Shown here: positions 24,097 through 25,989 of the stretch, piece by piece
Layout of the letters: every line of letters begins with the position of its first letter
Numbering within the stretch: the first letter of the stretch is position 1
Assembly: GCA_964393115.1 (NCBI GenBank)
Contig: CAYMST010000032.1
Coordinates: 1 to 25,989 of the forward strand
Length of the DNA: 25,989 bases
Direction of reading: 5' to 3'
Origin: CAYMST01 sp964393115
Lineage (GTDB): Bacteria > Bacteroidota > Bacteroidia > Cytophagales > Cyclobacteriaceae
The notes under the pieces: generated by a model
The model's input: only the letters and a program-made list of their open reading frames with translations
The model's database searches: none
Told to the model about the DNA's origin: nothing
Translations under genes and position numbers: made by a program

Positions 24097-24968
24097 GGAT
24101 AACACCATTAGAAATCCGTCAAAAGAGTTTTGAAAAGAAGCTTCGTGGCTATGATAAGGACGAAGTTCAAGCCTTTTTAACGTCACTTTCCCAAGAGTGG
24201 GAACGGGTCAATGACGAAAATAAAGAGCTTCGTATCAAATTTGATCAATCTGAAAAGGAGGTTCAAAAGCTGCGTGAAGTGGAAAATTCATTGTTTAAAA
24301 CACTTAAAACCGCTGAGGATACTGGTGCCAATTTGGTGGATCAGGCAAATAAAGCGGCAGCGCTGCATTTGAAAGAAACGCAAATGAACGCGGAAGCTTT
24401 GATGACAGAGGCTCGTGAGAAGGCTAAGGCGATTGTGAATAGTGCCGAAAACCAGGCTCGAAAGATCGTATTGGACATGGAAAATGCGGTGAAGAACCTG
24501 GAGTCTAACTATAAAACAATTGAAAATCAGCGAGATAGCGTCTCTCGAGATCTTAAGGTGTTCTCTGCTGATATTTTAGCAAGAGTAGAAAAGCTGGAAA
24601 AAGAAAAAGGAGATTTTCAACTGGACCAGCATTTGCAAAAAGTAAAGCAAGTGGTCAATATGTTTGATGAAACCACGGAAAAGAACAAAGTCCAACCAGA
24701 GGCCATAAAGCCAATTAAACCGCCGCAAGTACCCGGTTCATACAAACAAAAAGTTTTGACGACGAAGGCTGATATTGAAAAAATGAATAGCCAAAAGATA
24801 AAGGAAATAGCGAGTAGCTTAAATCAACCTGCCAAAGAAGAAGAACCCAAAAAAGAGAAACCTAACTTAGTAAAAGCACCGATTAAACGACCTACGCCAC
24901 CTAAATCTCCGAAAGACGCAGGACAGCAAGGGCAAGGAGCATCTTTTTTTGATGAGTTAGGAGAATAA
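24093..24968 (+). CDS. DivIVA-domain coiled-coil protein
   Basis: A 291-residue protein. The N-terminal 50 residues match the DivIVA/GpsB lipid-binding head: ITPLEIRQKSFEKKLRGYDKDEVQAFL, with the hallmark R18-G19-Y20 and the DEV(xx)FL phrase (the two parts are ITPLEIRQKSFEKK and RGYDKDEVQAFL). A long coiled coil runs about 36-190. Then comes a Pro/Lys-rich linker (about 200-278) and a short acidic tail SFFDELGE at 284-291, which looks like a docking peptide. DivIVA proteins mark poles and division sites in Gram-positive bacteria by binding curved membrane; in Bacteroidota the role is unsettled. The gene overlaps the WD40 gene by ATGA and is two bases from folB. Confidence 0.85.
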   Translation: MRITPLEIRQKSFEKKLRGYDKDEVQAFLTSLSQEWERVNDENKELRIKFDQSEKEVQKLREVENSLFKTLKTAEDTGANLVDQANKAAALHLKETQMNAEALMTEAREKAKAIVNSAENQARKIVLDMENAVKNLESNYKTIENQRDSVSRDLKVFSADILARVEKLEKEKGDFQLDQHLQKVKQVVNMFDETTEKNKVQPEAIKPIKPPQVPGSYKQKVLTTKADIEKMNSQKIKEIASSLNQPAKEEEPKKEKPNLVKAPIKRPTPPKSPKDAGQQGQGASFFDELGE

Positions 24969-24970
24969 TT

Positions 24971-25324
24971 ATGTTAGCAACCATTGCACTCGAAGGACTC
25001 GAGTTTTTCGCTTATCATGGGGTTTATGAGGAAGAGCGTAAAAATGGGAATCAATTTGAAGTAGACCTTTTCGTGGACTACGATGTTAGGCATGCTACCA
25101 AGAGCGATGACTTACAGCATACCTTGGATTATGCAGTGCTTTATGAAATTGTGAGAGGCTGTTTTGAAGGATCCGATTATTTAATCGAATATTTAGCCGG
25201 AAAAATTATTTCTTCTATCAAAAAATCATATCCTGAAGTCAAAAACGTCAAAGTAAAGGTAAGTAAGATTAACCCTCCTATTGGTGGCACTTGCGACCGA
25301 GCAAGCGTAACCATAATGGATTGA
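24971..25324 (+). CDS. folB: Dihydroneopterin aldolase
   Basis: A 117-residue cytosolic enzyme that cleaves 7,8-dihydroneopterin to glycolaldehyde and 6-hydroxymethyl-dihydropterin in folate synthesis. The length is normal for the family. Visible active-site residues by position are E22 (in the YHGVYEEER phrase), E73 in DYLIEYLAG, the pterin-contacting residues in that helix, and the catalytic lysine K99 in VSKINPPIGG. It starts two bases after the DivIVA-like stop, so it is almost certainly co-transcribed with the WD40 and DivIVA-like genes although it has no known link with them. No folK, folP or folE is in the window. Confidence 0.93.
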   Translation: MLATIALEGLEFFAYHGVYEEERKNGNQFEVDLFVDYDVRHATKSDDLQHTLDYAVLYEIVRGCFEGSDYLIEYLAGKIISSIKKSYPEVKNVKVKVSKINPPIGGTCDRASVTIMD

Positions 25325-25412
25325 AATACACCGCCTTCTTTTGATGAAAAATGTTAACCACAATTGATTGGGCAATACCGTGAACAGGGGACAATCTATG
25401 TTGGCTGTTCAA

Positions 25413-25694
25413 TTAAACAGATATAATGTACCATAGGGTGTAGCCTACTCCGACCAGAAGATTGAAAAGCCATACCAGTCTTAACCGGTATGTTATTTTA
25501 TATCTCCAAAACCCCATCGGATAGAGGAAAAACAGCACCATAAAGGCATTGTGTAAAAAATAGAAGCCACCCATCCCAATTACTCCTAGTGCAAAAAACA
25601 CTAATCCATATTGGATAAAGAATCTATCCAGCCTGCTACATTTGGTAGTGATCCCATCATCGGAAAGAAGATACCGGTTAATTGGAGTTTTCAA
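25413..25694 (-). CDS. Small membrane protein, function unknown
   Basis: A 93-residue protein I do not recognise. Hydrophobic segments lie at about 27-46, 47-60 and 72-91, so two or three membrane spans are likely, joined by a basic loop (RYKITYRLRL). The N-terminal 25 residues are polar and include one cysteine. The only start near the upstream stop codon is TTG at 25694; the first in-frame ATG is deep in the first hydrophobic segment. This makes the true start uncertain. It is convergent with folB, and the stop adjoins an imperfect inverted repeat (25381-25411). Confidence 0.55.
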   Translation of the reverse strand: MKTPINRYLLSDDGITTKCSRLDRFFIQYGLVFFALGVIGMGGFYFLHNAFMVLFFLYPMGFWRYKITYRLRLVWLFNLLVGVGYTLWYIISV

Positions 25695-25989
25695 TGCGGA
25701 TTACTTTTGTATTAATTGATTTGAAACTAATTAGGTAACACCATTTCTACACTACAAATGGTATAATCATACCACTAAGCCCATTTGAGTGTGCTTCTAA
25801 GAGCAAACTTAAAGTAAAGTCTATTTAAGAGCTGATATAGGTAGCAATATGCCGTTGAAATCAACTCTTTTGAGTTAACACATTATGGGGTCCATATAAT
25901 TCTGTCCACTTGAGCAATTCAAATGGTGCATTGTACGGCTTTTATAAAGCTAAGGAGTTTACATATAACCGACTCAGCAATAATTGGTT
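25695..25989. other. Terminal stretch with no supported gene
   Basis: About 295 bases at the end of the window contain stops in all frames at short intervals and no frame I would call. A 5-bp inverted repeat AACTC/GAGTT lies at 25863-25876 but is too short to name. No tRNA, promoter pair or repeat stands out. Confidence 0.5.

Noticed and set aside
25381..25411. Inverted repeat TGAACAG/CTGTTCA between folB and the small membrane gene
   Set aside because: The arms are seven bases with a 17-base loop and no T run follows on either strand, so I do not call a terminator.
25863..25876. Small hairpin AACTC/GAGTT near the right end
   Set aside because: Five base pairs with no T tract and no gene attached is within chance expectation.

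Overview
The window reads as ordinary chromosome of a Bacteroidota bacterium, most likely a marine-type member of the Cytophagales. The evidence is a protein with a type IX secretion (T9SS) C-terminal sorting domain, a TonB-dependent receptor with an N-terminal carboxypeptidase-like regulatory domain paired with a DUF4249 lipoprotein, a menaquinone gene (menC), moderately AT-rich sequence, weak Shine-Dalgarno signals and several matches to the Bacteroidota -7 promoter element TAnnTTTG. I see no transposase, integrase, phage gene, CRISPR array, rRNA or tRNA, and no sharp change in base use.

Layout. 1-1570: an OsmC-like protein and an amine-oxidase-like flavoprotein on the plus strand, convergent with menC (minus, to 2667). 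2910-4348: a LEA14-like lipoprotein overlapping a D-2-hydroxyacid dehydrogenase by ATGA. 4445-7923: the TonB receptor/DUF4249 pair, overlapping by TGATG and preceded by a plausible promoter. 8077-9514: three small poorly known genes, namely a secreted acidic protein (minus), a 62-residue cytosolic protein (plus) and a mini-protein that is almost only a T9SS sorting domain (minus). 9634-12567: two minus-strand metabolic genes, the NAD(P)HX repair fusion (GTG start) and leuA, each apparently its own unit. 12758-14311: a long helical-repeat protein of unknown function.

14428-21130 is a four-gene efflux operon: TetR regulator, TolC-like outer-membrane factor, lipoprotein adaptor and RND pump. It begins behind a clear inverted-repeat operator and ends in a textbook intrinsic terminator. 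After it come a membrane metallophosphoesterase (plus) that overlaps tail-to-tail with a 4'-phosphopantetheinyl transferase (minus), then a tight plus-strand operon WD40 propeller - DivIVA-like coiled coil - dihydroneopterin aldolase (23164-25324), and a small membrane protein on the minus strand. The last 295 bases hold no gene I can support.

Nothing is clearly a new defence or mobile system. The parts most worth a second look are the WD40/DivIVA/folB operon, the TetR operator with three half-sites, the T9SS mini-protein with a hairpin over its 3' end, the internal Tat-like motif in the metallophosphoesterase and the TonB receptor/DUF4249 pair.
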